A DNA stretch of 64,000 nucleotides, taken from positions 1 to 64,000 of the forward strand of contig CANREP010000001.1 in the NCBI GenBank assembly GCA_947629685.1, given 5' to 3'. The translations under genes were made by a program, and so were the position numbers. The notes beneath the pieces were generated by a model that saw only the letters and a list, made by a program, of their open reading frames with translations, did no database searches and was not told the DNA's origin. Within the stretch, counting starts at the first letter, position 1. Each line of letters opens with the position of its first letter. Shown in pieces: positions 38,620 to 48,612 of the stretch. The DNA comes from an uncultured Phascolarctobacterium sp. Its GTDB lineage: Bacteria; Bacillota; Negativicutes; Acidaminococcales; Acidaminococcaceae.

Positions 38620-39396
38620 TTAAAAATCTGTCACTATATTATTCTGCGCCGCTACCAACAGCCGGGCATCCAGACTGCGGCGGCAGCCGTTAAAAATATT
38701 CTGCACTGTTTCTACCGCCAGCTGCGGCAGATTGTTTTCCTCGCTCAGGTGGGCAAGGATGATATTTTCCGGCAGCTGCGGCAGTTTTGCCAGCAGCCAG
38801 CCTGCGCTCTCATTGGAAAGATGCCCGCGGGTGCTGAGGATGCGCCGTTTCAAAAGCTCCGGGTAAGCGCCGCTCTGCAGCATCTTGATATCGTGGTTAG
38901 CTTCTAAAATAAGCGTATCTGCTCCGGCAGCCTCATCGCGCACCACATCGGTGATAAAGCCCGTATCGGTAACATAGGTACATTTGCTGCCTGCGCAGTC
39001 AAAGCTGTACCCATGCGGGTCGGCTGCGTCATGGGAGGTGGCAAAGCTCCGCACCTGCACACCGCCGCAGTCCAGGCTGCGTCCGATAACGCGGCAGCTG
39101 CGCCGCTGCACCTGCGCGTCCTTGCGCAATATTGCCTGCCACGTCCGCTCGCTGCTGTAGACGGGCACGCTATATTTCTTAGTAAAGGTTGCCAGGCCTT
39201 TAACATGGTCTGTATGCTCATGGGTAATAAACACGCCGTCCAGCTCCTGCGCCGTCAGTCCAATCTCTTTCAGGCGGCTGTCCAGCATCCGGCAGCTGAT
39301 GCCGATGTCCACCAGGAAATTACGGTCGCCGCTGCTGATTAAGGCTGCGTTGCCCTTACTGCCGCTGGCCAGCATGGCCACCCTGAAGGCGCTCAT
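38620..39396 (-). CDS. MBL-fold hydrolase (WalJ/YycJ-like)
   Basis: ASGSKGNAALI, THEHTDHVKGL; synteny with htrA-rlmH. Confidence 0.87.
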   Translation of the reverse strand: MSAFRVAMLASGSKGNAALISSGDRNFLVDIGISCRMLDSRLKEIGLTAQELDGVFITHEHTDHVKGLATFTKKYSVPVYSSERTWQAILRKDAQVQRRSCRVIGRSLDCGGVQVRSFATSHDAADPHGYSFDCAGSKCTYVTDTGFITDVVRDEAAGADTLILEANHDIKMLQSGAYPELLKRRILSTRGHLSNESAGWLLAKLPQLPENIILAHLSEENNLPQLAVETVQNIFNGCRRSLDARLLVAAQNNIVTDF

Positions 39397-40046
39397 GCTT
39401 CCGCCGCCGCAATCGCGGCTCCGGCGCTGGTGCCGATCCTGTCGGCGCCGGCAGCCAGCATGGCCTGCGCGGCTTCCAGGTCGCGGATACCGCCTGCCGC
39501 CTTGACCTTCAAACCATATTTAGCGGCTTCCTCTGCCAGCAGGCGCACGTCGCGTTCCGTCGCCCCGCCGCTGTTAAAGCCGGTACTGGTCTTCACATAA
39601 GCGGCGCCGCCGCGTGCTACGAGACCACAGGCAATGCGTTTTTCCTCATCCGTCAGCAGGCAGGTCTCGATGATGACCTTAACAGGATAGGGCGCGGCTG
39701 CCTGTACTACGGCGGCAATGTCTTCCACTACGCCGTCATAGTTGCCGCTTTTAAAAGCCGCCAGATTCATTACCATATCCACTTCGTCCACATGGTCTTC
39801 TTCCACAGCTACGCGGGCTGCCAACGCTTTAACCGCCGTCCTGTCCGCTCCCAGCGGGAAGCCGACCACGGTTACCACCCGCACGTCGCTGCCGTTCAAA
39901 AGATGACGCGCCAGTCCTGCGTAGCAGGGATTGACGCATACGGCAGCCAGTTTATATTGCAGCGCTTCCGCACATAAACGCATAATATCCCCTACCTGGG
40001 CCTCAGGCTTCAGCAGGGTATGCTCCAGACGTTCAGCAACTGTCAT
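39393..40046 (-). CDS. deoC: Deoxyribose-phosphate aldolase
   Basis: VKTSTGFNSGGAT, VKAAGGIRD. Confidence 0.95.
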   Translation of the reverse strand: MTVAERLEHTLLKPEAQVGDIMRLCAEALQYKLAAVCVNPCYAGLARHLLNGSDVRVVTVVGFPLGADRTAVKALAARVAVEEDHVDEVDMVMNLAAFKSGNYDGVVEDIAAVVQAAAPYPVKVIIETCLLTDEEKRIACGLVARGGAAYVKTSTGFNSGGATERDVRLLAEEAAKYGLKVKAAGGIRDLEAAQAMLAAGADRIGTSAGAAIAAAEA

Positions 40047-40160
40047 TTTCTTCCACCTCTTCTATCTTAATGGTTTTATTATAGCAGATTTATCCCGTTG
40101 TATTGTAGCAAATTCGTAAAAAGAAAAATACCTCTCCCATAGGAAAGGTATTAGTCTCAC

Positions 40161-40586
40161 TCAATGTTTTTTGCGGCAGCGCGGGCAGACGCCGAAGAAA
40201 TAGCACTGATGACCGCTGATCTCGTAGCCGCTTTCTTTTTCTGCATCCGCTACCAAGGCCTGGGAATTGATGGCCACCACATCGTCGACAGCGCCGCAGA
40301 CAGTACACTGCACATGATGATGCACACTGGTATCCGCGTCATAGCGGAAGCTGTCCTCGCCGGTGTTCAGAATCTGGATAGCGTTAATCTTGTTCAGAAT
40401 CTCCACAGTCTTATACACCGTGGCAAAGCTCATGGAAGGATATTTGGGGCGCAGTTCATTATACAGCATCTCGGCGCTGGGATGGCTCTTAGTATTGGCC
40501 AGCACTTCATAAACAGCCAGACGCTGCGGCGTTACCTTGTAACCGTTGCTGCGCAGAATGGTTGTAAGCTCCTGATTACTAAGCAT
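40161..40586 (-). CDS. Fur/PerR family metalloregulator
   Basis: VTPQRLAVYEVL, HHHVQCTVCG, CPRCRKKH. Confidence 0.9.
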   Translation of the reverse strand: MLSNQELTTILRSNGYKVTPQRLAVYEVLANTKSHPSAEMLYNELRPKYPSMSFATVYKTVEILNKINAIQILNTGEDSFRYDADTSVHHHVQCTVCGAVDDVVAINSQALVADAEKESGYEISGHQCYFFGVCPRCRKKH

Positions 40587-40597
40587 AGTACCTCCTC

Positions 40598-40621
40598 GTT
40601 ATGATAAACAATTATCATAAC
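40598..40621. promoter_or_regulatory. Probable Fur/PerR operator
   Basis: Inverted repeat GTTATGATAA-ACAA-TTATCATAAC overlapping the upstream region of the Fur-family gene. Confidence 0.65.
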
Positions 40622-40745
40622 ATCCTAATAATCTTTATTGTTTATTTTACTGTAAATTTTACTATTTTGTCAATAAATAATTATTATAATTATCCTGCCC
40701 AATCTGTTATAATATAAGGAAAACTTTCTTTTTACGAGGTTACTT

Positions 40746-42917
40746 ATGGATAAAATACTGCATATCATTGCACAGGAACTTAATATTATGCACAGTCAGG
40801 CTGAAGCAGCCGTCAAGCTTTTAGACGAGGGCAACACCATTCCCTTTATTGCCCGCTACCGTAAAGAAGCCACCGGCTCGCTGGATGAAGAACAGCTGCG
40901 CAGCATCGAAGAGCGTCTGGCCTATCTGCGCGGTCTGGAGCAGCGCCGTCAGGAAATACTGACTGCCATTGCCGCCCAAGAAAAGTTAACGCCGGAGCTG
41001 GAGCAGGCTATCAACGCCGCTGTTAAGCTGCAGACTCTCGAAGACCTGTACCTGCCCTACCGCCCCAAGCGCCGTACCCGCGCGCAAATTGCCCGGGAAA
41101 AAGGCTTGGAACCGCTGGCGCAGCTTTTAGAGGCCCAAAGCGCAAAATCACTGCCGCCGGAACAGCTGGCAGCTCCTTATATTGACCCGGACAAGGACCT
41201 GCCTGATACGCAGGCTGTCTGGCAGGGAGCCTGCGACATAGCCGCCGAGGATATTTCCGACAGCGCCGCTGTCCGCGATTTTCTGCGCCGTCGTCTGTGG
41301 CAGGAGGGCGTCATCAGCTCCAGGCTGCTGGCAGACGAAAAGGAAGCGCCGGAATTTTTGCAGTACAAAGACTACAGCGAGGCCATCCGCCAGCTGCCGC
41401 CGCACCGCATTTTAGCGCTCAACCGCGGCGAAAGCCGTAAAGCGCTCAGGGTAGCGCTTACCATTGATGAAGCAAAACTGCTGCCCCAGCTGGAACAAAA
41501 ACTGAAAATGAATCCGCGCAGCTCTCTGTATCAGCTGTATAAAGAAGCGGCAACTGACAGTTTTAAACGTCTGCTGTTCCCCTCCTTAGAACGTGAACTG
41601 CGCAGTGAACTGACCGAAAAAGCCGAAAAGCAGGCGATCAACGTTTTTGCCGCCAACCTCAGGCAGCTGCTTTTAACTCAGCCCGTAGGCGGTCATATCA
41701 TCCTTGGGCTTGACCCGGGCTACCGCACCGGCTGCAAGGCTGCCGTCATCGACGCCGGCGGCCGCCTGCTGGCTACTGATACCTTATATATTACCGGCAG
41801 CAGGCATCAGCAAGAACAGGCAGAGCAAAAATTTTTAGAACTGCTGCGCGCACACACGGTAACGTTAGTCGCCATCGGCAACGGTACTGCTTCCTATGAA
41901 ACGGAGCAATTTACTTCACAGATGATTGAAAAGCATAATCTGAACATAGCCTATCTAATCGTCAGCGAGGCAGGCGCTTCCGTCTACTCGGCTTCCAAGC
42001 TGGCACGCGAAGAACTGCCGCAGCTGGACGTTTCCCTGCGCGGCGCTGTCTCTATTGCCCGCCGCGTGCAGGACCCGTTGGCAGAGTTGGTCAAGATCGA
42101 GCCTAAAGCCATCGGCGTAGGCCAATATCAGCACGATGTCAACCAGAAAGAGCTGGGGGAAACCTTGGGCAAGGTGGTAGAATCCTGCGTCAACCATGTA
42201 GGCGTAGAGCTGAATACAGCCTCCCCTTCCCTCTTGAGCTATATAGCTGGGATCTCGTCTGCCGTAGCTAAAAACATCATTGCCTACCGTGACGAACATG
42301 GCGGCTTCATCAATCGCCGCGAGCTTTTAAAAGTCAGCAGGCTGGGCCCCGCCGCCTTTACCCAGTGCGCCGGTTTTTTACGTATCAGCCACGGGAAAAG
42401 TCCGCTGGATAATACGCCCGTCCACCCGGAAAGCTACGCTTTAGCCGAAAGCATTATCCATGAGTTAGGTTTTACCTTAGCCGACTGCAGCAAAAACGAG
42501 CTGCAGCAGGCGGCAGCTCAGGCTGACCCTGCCGTTATTGCCGCAGCACTTAACGCCGGACTGCCTACCGTAACCGATATTTTAGCGGCGCTGTCCCGTC
42601 CCGGCCGCGACCCCCGCGAGGACGCGCCCGCCCCCATGACCCGCAGGCATGTTACCCGTCTGTCCGATCTTGCCATCGGCAGCGTCGTCAAAGGCAGGGT
42701 ACAGAATGTAGTCGACTTCGGTGTCTTTGTCGACATTGGTCTGAAAGTCAGCGGCCTCATCCACAAAAGCGAGCTGAGCAACAGGCGCTTCCGCCATCCT
42801 CTCGACATCGTCAGCGTCGGCGATATTATCGAAGCGGAAATTATCAGCATTGATGAAGAACGCAGCCGCATCGGTTTAAGTTTAAAAAGAGCTCAGGCAG
42901 CCGCCAAACAGCAATAA
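40746..42917 (+). CDS. tex: RNA-binding transcriptional accessory protein Tex
   Basis: Tex core (LGLDPGYRTGCKAAVID) and C-terminal S1 domain. Confidence 0.95.
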   Translation: MDKILHIIAQELNIMHSQAEAAVKLLDEGNTIPFIARYRKEATGSLDEEQLRSIEERLAYLRGLEQRRQEILTAIAAQEKLTPELEQAINAAVKLQTLEDLYLPYRPKRRTRAQIAREKGLEPLAQLLEAQSAKSLPPEQLAAPYIDPDKDLPDTQAVWQGACDIAAEDISDSAAVRDFLRRRLWQEGVISSRLLADEKEAPEFLQYKDYSEAIRQLPPHRILALNRGESRKALRVALTIDEAKLLPQLEQKLKMNPRSSLYQLYKEAATDSFKRLLFPSLERELRSELTEKAEKQAINVFAANLRQLLLTQPVGGHIILGLDPGYRTGCKAAVIDAGGRLLATDTLYITGSRHQQEQAEQKFLELLRAHTVTLVAIGNGTASYETEQFTSQMIEKHNLNIAYLIVSEAGASVYSASKLAREELPQLDVSLRGAVSIARRVQDPLAELVKIEPKAIGVGQYQHDVNQKELGETLGKVVESCVNHVGVELNTASPSLLSYIAGISSAVAKNIIAYRDEHGGFINRRELLKVSRLGPAAFTQCAGFLRISHGKSPLDNTPVHPESYALAESIIHELGFTLADCSKNELQQAAAQADPAVIAAALNAGLPTVTDILAALSRPGRDPREDAPAPMTRRHVTRLSDLAIGSVVKGRVQNVVDFGVFVDIGLKVSGLIHKSELSNRRFRHPLDIVSVGDIIEAEIISIDEERSRIGLSLKRAQAAAKQQ

Positions 42918-42924
42918 TACAGCA

Positions 42925-42955
42925 AAACCCCGCAGCAAAGCTGCGGGGTTTAATT
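42925..42955 (+). terminator. Intrinsic terminator (bidirectional)
   Basis: aaaaccccgcag-caaag-ctgcggggttt. Confidence 0.8.
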
Positions 42956-42960
42956 TCAGC

Positions 42961-43482
42961 TTATTCTTTTTTCAGTACCCAGTATCTGCTTACCAGCTTA
43001 TCGGACAGCCAGCCGCACAGACAACCGACAGCAGCTCCTGCCAGCACATCGGAAGGATAGTGCACGCCTACATACATGCGGGAAAAACCCATCAGTATCC
43101 CCAGTACGAGCAGAGATAAACCGTATTTTGCCGGCAGGTATTTATACAGCAGCCAGCAGGCGGCAAAAGCTCCCGCCGTATGACCCGACGGAAAAGAAGC
43201 GCCCGCAGGTTCCGGCACCAGCATGATAAGTCCGCTGATAACTTCAAAAGGACGCTGCCGGTCGATAATATTTTTCAGAAGCAGATTATTCATCAGCAAT
43301 ACCAAGGCCAACGAAGCCAACACACGGACGCCCAGCAGGCGATGCCCCGCGCTCAGGCAGAAATACAGGGCAATGCCTATCCAGACCAGCCCATAATCGC
43401 CGATATGGCTGACAGCTTTCATAATATCGGTCAAGCCGTCCTGCCGTCCGTTTTGTATCGTAAGTAAGATATTAGCTTCCAT
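42961..43482 (-). CDS. PAP2-family phosphatase
   Basis: SFPSGHTAGAFA, SRMYVGVHYPSDVLAG. Confidence 0.9.
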   Translation of the reverse strand: MEANILLTIQNGRQDGLTDIMKAVSHIGDYGLVWIGIALYFCLSAGHRLLGVRVLASLALVLLMNNLLLKNIIDRQRPFEVISGLIMLVPEPAGASFPSGHTAGAFAACWLLYKYLPAKYGLSLLVLGILMGFSRMYVGVHYPSDVLAGAAVGCLCGWLSDKLVSRYWVLKKE

Positions 43483-43511
43483 ACATGATTTCCTTTCTTA
43501 AGCCGCCGCTG

Positions 43512-44114
43512 TCAGCGCCAGCTCAACAGCAGCGATAAAAAGAGCGGCACTACCAGTGAAAGTACCAGCCCGCTGATAAACGAAAACATACCCGTGCGCA
43601 TATCCGTAGCTTTGATAGTCAGCGGCAGCAGCGAGTCCATGGCCCCTGCCCCGCCGGGAGCAATGCACATAAGCTTATTCCAGCGCGCCAGCAGCGGGAT
43701 GAGGATAAAAGACGATGTTTCCCGCAGCATATTGCTCAAAAACGACACTGCGCCCAGCTCCGTGCTGTGCATGGTGCTGACTACTACCGAAGACAGACTG
43801 TACCAGCCAAGGCCTGCCGTCACCAGTAGCGAATCGTACAGGCTCAGCCCGGTAAAGAAGCTGCTGAGCCCGCCGCCGACAAAGCTGCCGATAATGATAG
43901 CTGACGGTATAGCCAAGGCAAGCGCTAAATTTTGCGGCGTACAGATGCGCTGCAAAAGCTGACGGTTGCTGCCTATCTCGATACCAGCCACCAGCACCAT
44001 GAAATCCAGCGCCGTCATCAAAACCGTATCCAGCGTATCCTTAGCCGTAACGTCTAAAAATAAATGTCCGCCGAAAATCCCGAGGACGATAGTTCCCAGT
44101 AAAGCATAAATCAT
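43512..44114 (-). CDS. LysO-family transporter, C-terminal half as separate gene
   Basis: LysO-like (GLGWYSLSSVVVS), translationally overlaps 44111..44425. Confidence 0.75.
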   Translation of the reverse strand: MIYALLGTIVLGIFGGHLFLDVTAKDTLDTVLMTALDFMVLVAGIEIGSNRQLLQRICTPQNLALALAIPSAIIIGSFVGGGLSSFFTGLSLYDSLLVTAGLGWYSLSSVVVSTMHSTELGAVSFLSNMLRETSSFILIPLLARWNKLMCIAPGGAGAMDSLLPLTIKATDMRTGMFSFISGLVLSLVVPLFLSLLLSWR

Positions 44115-44425
44115 TTCTGCACCTCACCGCTTTCTGCCCTGCTGCGGAAAATTACCGTTACCGGGTACAGCGCCAACAGACTGCCGATAATGGTCATGCC
44201 GCCCAGGAGCAGCGACTGCCATCCCAGCACCTCTATCTGCGCCAAAAGGTCGGCGTCGCAGCCTATCTTGGCTCCCAGACAGACGAGCATCAGAAACAGG
44301 CAGGCAGTAGACAGCCTGCTCAGCGTCAGCTTTACTTTATAACCGAAAACATCAAACCATCCCAGTAAAATGCCTGCCACGATGGCGATCATTATCTCCT
44401 GCATAGTTCCCCCTCTAAACATCAA
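44111..44425 (-). CDS. LysO-family transporter, N-terminal (DUF340) half
   Basis: Small TM protein with ATGA overlap to C-terminal half. Confidence 0.7.
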   Translation of the reverse strand: MMFRGGTMQEIMIAIVAGILLGWFDVFGYKVKLTLSRLSTACLFLMLVCLGAKIGCDADLLAQIEVLGWQSLLLGGMTIIGSLLALYPVTVIFRSRAESGEVQK

Positions 44426-44455
44426 AAGGCTCCGCCGCAGCGGAGCCTCTATTTT
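44421..44455 (-). terminator. Terminator after fakA-like gene
   Basis: aggctccg-ccgcag-cggagcct with flanking A/T tract. Confidence 0.75.
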
Positions 44456-46066
44456 TTATTCCATTGCCATAAGCACAGGATACAAAGGCTGACCGCCGCG
44501 GAACATTTCCACTTCCCAGTCTTCGTTGAGCGTCCGCACATAATCCGCCAGTTCCATGGCTTCTTTTTCCGCCATATCGCTGCCGTAGTACATGCTGATC
44601 AGCTCATAATCTCCGTCTGCTAACAGCTTGTTTAAAACGTCTTGTAAGCTGCTGCCGGTGCAGACTATCTTATCGTTAAGCAGCCCCAGGTATTCTCCCT
44701 GCCGCACCCTGATACCGCCGACCACGCTGTCGCGCACGGCCATGGTAATCGCGCCGCCGGTAATCTCTCTGCTGCTGCGCGTCATAGCCTGCGTATTTTC
44801 TTCCATACTGCGGCCGCTGTTGAAATTCAGCAGTGCCGCCAGTCCCTGCGCCAGATTAGTCGTAGGCACGAAAGATACTCGGGCTGCTCCCAGCAGTTTC
44901 TTAGCCTGCTCTGCCGCCAGGATGATATTCTTGTTATTAGGCAGGATGATGTACTGCTCGCAGCCGCCCTCTTCGATAGCCCGGACAAAATCTGCCACCG
45001 GCGGATTCATACTCTGACCGCCGTTAATGACAGCGGCTCCCATACCGCGCATGATTTCTGCAATGCCGTCGCCGGCTGCCACAGATAGCACGCCTACGCC
45101 GTGTTTTGCCGGCTGCACAGGCTCTTCCTTAAAGATTCTGTTATGATGCTGATCCGCCATATTGTCTATCTTGATGTCATGCAGGCTGCCCCATTGCTGG
45201 GCCAGGCTCAGTACCTGTCCCGGCATTGCCGTATGGATATGTACCTTGACGATATCTTCCAGTACCGCCACGATCAAAGAATTACCCAGTACCTGCAGCG
45301 CGCCGGTAACAGTGTTCTTGTCTACAGATGCGCCCTGCACGATAAATTCCGTACAGTAAGGATTGGATAAATCTGCTGTTTCTGTCTGCGGCTGCACTGC
45401 GCCCGGTCTTGCCGGGATAACTTCCAGCTCTGCGCAGTCCTGACCGCGCAGTCCGGCAAGACAGCCTTCAAAAAAGGCAATGAGGCCCTGTCCGCCTGCA
45501 TCTACCACGCCGGCAGCTTTCAGCGCCGGCAGCTGCTCGGGAGTACGTGCCAGCTCCTCCTTGCCTGTACGGATAGCTTCCAGCAGCACGCTTTCCAGAC
45601 TTTCATTACTGCGCACCGCCGCATAGGCTCCCTTGGCCATGGCTCTGGCTACGGAAAGGATAGTTCCCTCCACAGGTTTAGACACGCTGCGGTAAGCATA
45701 AAGGATGCCGAACTGAAAAGCCTTGCCGATTTCATTGTTGTCGACGGTTATCTTACCGCCAACACCTTTGCCGATACCGCGCAGCAGCTGCGACAGGATG
45801 ACGCCGGAATTACCGCGCGCGCCCATAACGGCGCTTCTGGCAGCAGCACTGCCAATTTCACCGACATTGGCCGTATCGCTCATATTGCTCAGCGCCCCGG
45901 CTACGGACGCCATAGTATACATCATATTGGTTCCCGTGTCGCCGTCTGGAACCGGGAAAACATTGAGATTATTGATCAACTCATAATTTTTTTCAAAGCT
46001 GTGATAAGCCCCCAGCAGCATATGTTTAAGCTGCTGGCCGGTAATCACCTGCCTGTTTTCCGTCAT
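44456..46066 (-). CDS. DAK2-domain FakA-like fatty acid kinase subunit
   Basis: NVFPVPDGDTGTNM, GARGNSGVILSQLLRG; start likely MTENRQ. Confidence 0.88.
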   Translation of the reverse strand: MTENRQVITGQQLKHMLLGAYHSFEKNYELINNLNVFPVPDGDTGTNMMYTMASVAGALSNMSDTANVGEIGSAAARSAVMGARGNSGVILSQLLRGIGKGVGGKITVDNNEIGKAFQFGILYAYRSVSKPVEGTILSVARAMAKGAYAAVRSNESLESVLLEAIRTGKEELARTPEQLPALKAAGVVDAGGQGLIAFFEGCLAGLRGQDCAELEVIPARPGAVQPQTETADLSNPYCTEFIVQGASVDKNTVTGALQVLGNSLIVAVLEDIVKVHIHTAMPGQVLSLAQQWGSLHDIKIDNMADQHHNRIFKEEPVQPAKHGVGVLSVAAGDGIAEIMRGMGAAVINGGQSMNPPVADFVRAIEEGGCEQYIILPNNKNIILAAEQAKKLLGAARVSFVPTTNLAQGLAALLNFNSGRSMEENTQAMTRSSREITGGAITMAVRDSVVGGIRVRQGEYLGLLNDKIVCTGSSLQDVLNKLLADGDYELISMYYGSDMAEKEAMELADYVRTLNEDWEVEMFRGGQPLYPVLMAME

Positions 46067-46082
46067 ATATAACACCTTTCTT

Positions 46083-46940
46083 CTAAGCCCGGCGGCGGAC
46101 AAAAAGGCCTATGACGCCCGGCCCCAGATGTGCGGCCAGCACGGTGCCGATGCCGGTCACCATGGCAGGCACGCCAGGAAACAGCTCTTGCATTTCCAGT
46201 TTCAGAGCCTCCGCGTCCTCAGCGGCTACGGCATGTGCCACATAGACCGCCTCGATAGGCTGTTTAGCAGCAGCCAGCTCGATCATTCTTTTTAAAACTT
46301 TTTTCCGGGTGCGGCATTTATCCGCCACCTCAAGATTGCCGTCCGCCTGCAGATGCACGATGGGACGGATGCCGAAGATGCTGCCTATCAGCGCTCCTAC
46401 AGCGCCGATACGGCCTCCCTTCTGCAGATATTCCAGCGTATTGACGCTGAAAAAAGTTTCCGTGCGGGCAAACATATCCTCTGCCAGTGCTGCAGCTTCG
46501 TCCATACCCATCCCGTCAGCCGTCCTGGCTAAGAGCTCCATAGCCACACCGCTGATTGGGCAGGCCGCAGTCTTACTGTCTACGACGCGGATATCGGCGC
46601 CCTGTATTTCTTCCATCACCTGACGCGCCGCCAGGCAGGCAGTCTGATAGGTGCCGCTTAAAACGCTGCTGACCGTCAGCATGATGATTTTCTTACCCTG
46701 CCGGGACAGCTCCGTAAACAGCTCCAGCATGGAACCGATAGGCGGCTGTGATGTGGTCGGCAGTTTGCCCGTAGCTTTGACCATGTCAAACATTTCCTCC
46801 AACGAACGTTCCCCGTCGTACCATTCGCTGTCGCCCTGCCGCACCACCAGGCGCAGCACATGACAGCGGGGATCGTCCTTCAGCGGCGTCTCGCCGGCAG
46901 CGGCAATGCTGTCCACGATCACATGTATATCTGTACTCAT
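46083..46940 (-). CDS. DegV/FakB-like fatty acid-binding protein
   Basis: TSQPPIGSMLELF, SSVLSGTYQTACLAA; start likely MSTDIHV. Confidence 0.88.
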   Translation of the reverse strand: MSTDIHVIVDSIAAAGETPLKDDPRCHVLRLVVRQGDSEWYDGERSLEEMFDMVKATGKLPTTSQPPIGSMLELFTELSRQGKKIIMLTVSSVLSGTYQTACLAARQVMEEIQGADIRVVDSKTAACPISGVAMELLARTADGMGMDEAAALAEDMFARTETFFSVNTLEYLQKGGRIGAVGALIGSIFGIRPIVHLQADGNLEVADKCRTRKKVLKRMIELAAAKQPIEAVYVAHAVAAEDAEALKLEMQELFPGVPAMVTGIGTVLAAHLGPGVIGLFVRRRA

Positions 46941-47191
46941 AAGAGCCTCCTGTTGTTTATTGAAGATACTGCTGAAATTTATAATTATGTTATATCTTAT
47001 CATAAACAGCTGATTTTTTCCATATTAGCACCTGTTTGCTTTATGATTATTCACTTTCTGCATAGCTGTTTACGGCAAAAAAAAAAGCCCTTACGAAGAA
47101 GGGCCAAATGAGGGGCTGTTTTGATGCTTTAAGTATAGCAAATTCCATAGTAAAAATCAAGCATTTTTGTAAATTTTCTTACAATTTCTCT

Positions 47192-48595
47192 TTATTTGAA
47201 ATCTTTACCAAGCATGATGACGCCGTCACAATCTGACGCGCCGTCCCTGCTGATACGCATCTTGTGAGCAAAGGGCACATTAGAAAGCCTGCTGACCACA
47301 GCGCCGTTATTAGTAGTGGAAATTACCATAGTGCTTTCCTGTATCTCGCCGCTGCCGCCGCTGATAACCGTAAAGCCTGCGCTCTGCAGTTTAGCCGTAG
47401 CCGCTGCCGCCGCATTTTTATCGCCGCTGCAGTTTACCAGCCGCACAACCGTAGCGCCGGAACGCTCCTCAGCAGCTTCGCTTTCCGGGCGTGCTTCCTG
47501 CTTAGCCAGCGCGCGTTTGCTGTCTTTGGCGCTCTGTTTTTTATCTTTGCTCTTAACTTTATCGCTGCCGGTCTTGCCTTTCTCCGTCTTTTCCTCGGCA
47601 GCTTCCTTTTCTTTTTTCAGTTCTTCTTTGTTTTCGTCGCTGGTATCACCTTGTTCTACCTTTTCCAGCGCGCGGTTATACTCGTTTTCCATGATTTCCG
47701 CCGCGTTCTTGTAGCGCTCGCTCATCTGTGCGCCCTGCATCTTGACCATCTCGCTGCGCAAATCGGTAATATCCGGCAGCCAGTAGCTGATGCCGTCGAT
47801 ATACTGCGGTGTTCCCGGCACCGTCGCCATCACCAGGCCACCCTCTTTAACCATGGAATGAAGCGCCTTGCCGATGTCCATCATATCACCGACCGGCAGA
47901 TTAGTCTTAATCATGGAGGTCAGCTGCTTAGCCAGCCCGGGGACGTGCAGCAGCATATCCGCAGAAGTAATCTTCTCGTAGACGGCCAGCATAAAATGCT
48001 GCTGGCGTCTGATACGGCCGATATCGCCCTCCTCATCACGGTAACGTACATACTGGATAGCCGTTTCGCCGTCCAGATGCTGCGGACCTTTCTGCAAATC
48101 AACCTTGAAGCCGTCCCAGTCGTCGTAATAGTACATATCCTTTTCTACATTGATATCGATACCGCCGATAGCGTCTACCAGTCCCTTAAAGCCTTTGAAA
48201 TCCACCATGACATAATTGTCGATCCTGATGCCCAGAAGCTCTTCCACCGTCTTCTGCGTCAGCTCACGGCCGCCGTAGGCGTAAGCATGGTTAATCTTAT
48301 CCCAGCCGTGTCCCGGTATACGCACGCGGGTATCGCGAGGGATAGAAAGCAGGGAGATATTCTTGCTGTCTTTGTCGAACATCACTACAAACAAGGTATC
48401 GCTGCGTCCTACGTCATTTTCGGAAGGACGTTCATCGACGCCGAGCACGACGATATTCTTTTTCAGCGCCAGACGGTCTTCCCTGGTCAGGTTATCCAGC
48501 GATTTATCGGGAAAAAATACACTGTACAGCCCATAAGCCGCTATACAGAGTACGCCTAAAATAATCAGCATCTTGCCACTCAGAAACTTCTTCAT
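47192..48595 (-). CDS. LytR-CpsA-Psr (LCP) family protein with C-terminal LytR_C domain
   Basis: LLSIPRDTRVRIPGHGWDKINHAYAYGG. Confidence 0.9.
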   Translation of the reverse strand: MKKFLSGKMLIILGVLCIAAYGLYSVFFPDKSLDNLTREDRLALKKNIVVLGVDERPSENDVGRSDTLFVVMFDKDSKNISLLSIPRDTRVRIPGHGWDKINHAYAYGGRELTQKTVEELLGIRIDNYVMVDFKGFKGLVDAIGGIDINVEKDMYYYDDWDGFKVDLQKGPQHLDGETAIQYVRYRDEEGDIGRIRRQQHFMLAVYEKITSADMLLHVPGLAKQLTSMIKTNLPVGDMMDIGKALHSMVKEGGLVMATVPGTPQYIDGISYWLPDITDLRSEMVKMQGAQMSERYKNAAEIMENEYNRALEKVEQGDTSDENKEELKKEKEAAEEKTEKGKTGSDKVKSKDKKQSAKDSKRALAKQEARPESEAAEERSGATVVRLVNCSGDKNAAAAATAKLQSAGFTVISGGSGEIQESTMVISTTNNGAVVSRLSNVPFAHKMRISRDGASDCDGVIMLGKDFK

Positions 48596-48612
48596 CAGTA
48601 AACGATCCCTTC

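Noticed and set aside
47264-48559. 431-aa plus-strand ORF opposite the LCP gene
   Set aside because: Antisense shadow; low-complexity phenylalanine/leucine tract mirrors the Lys/Glu-rich region of the LCP protein.
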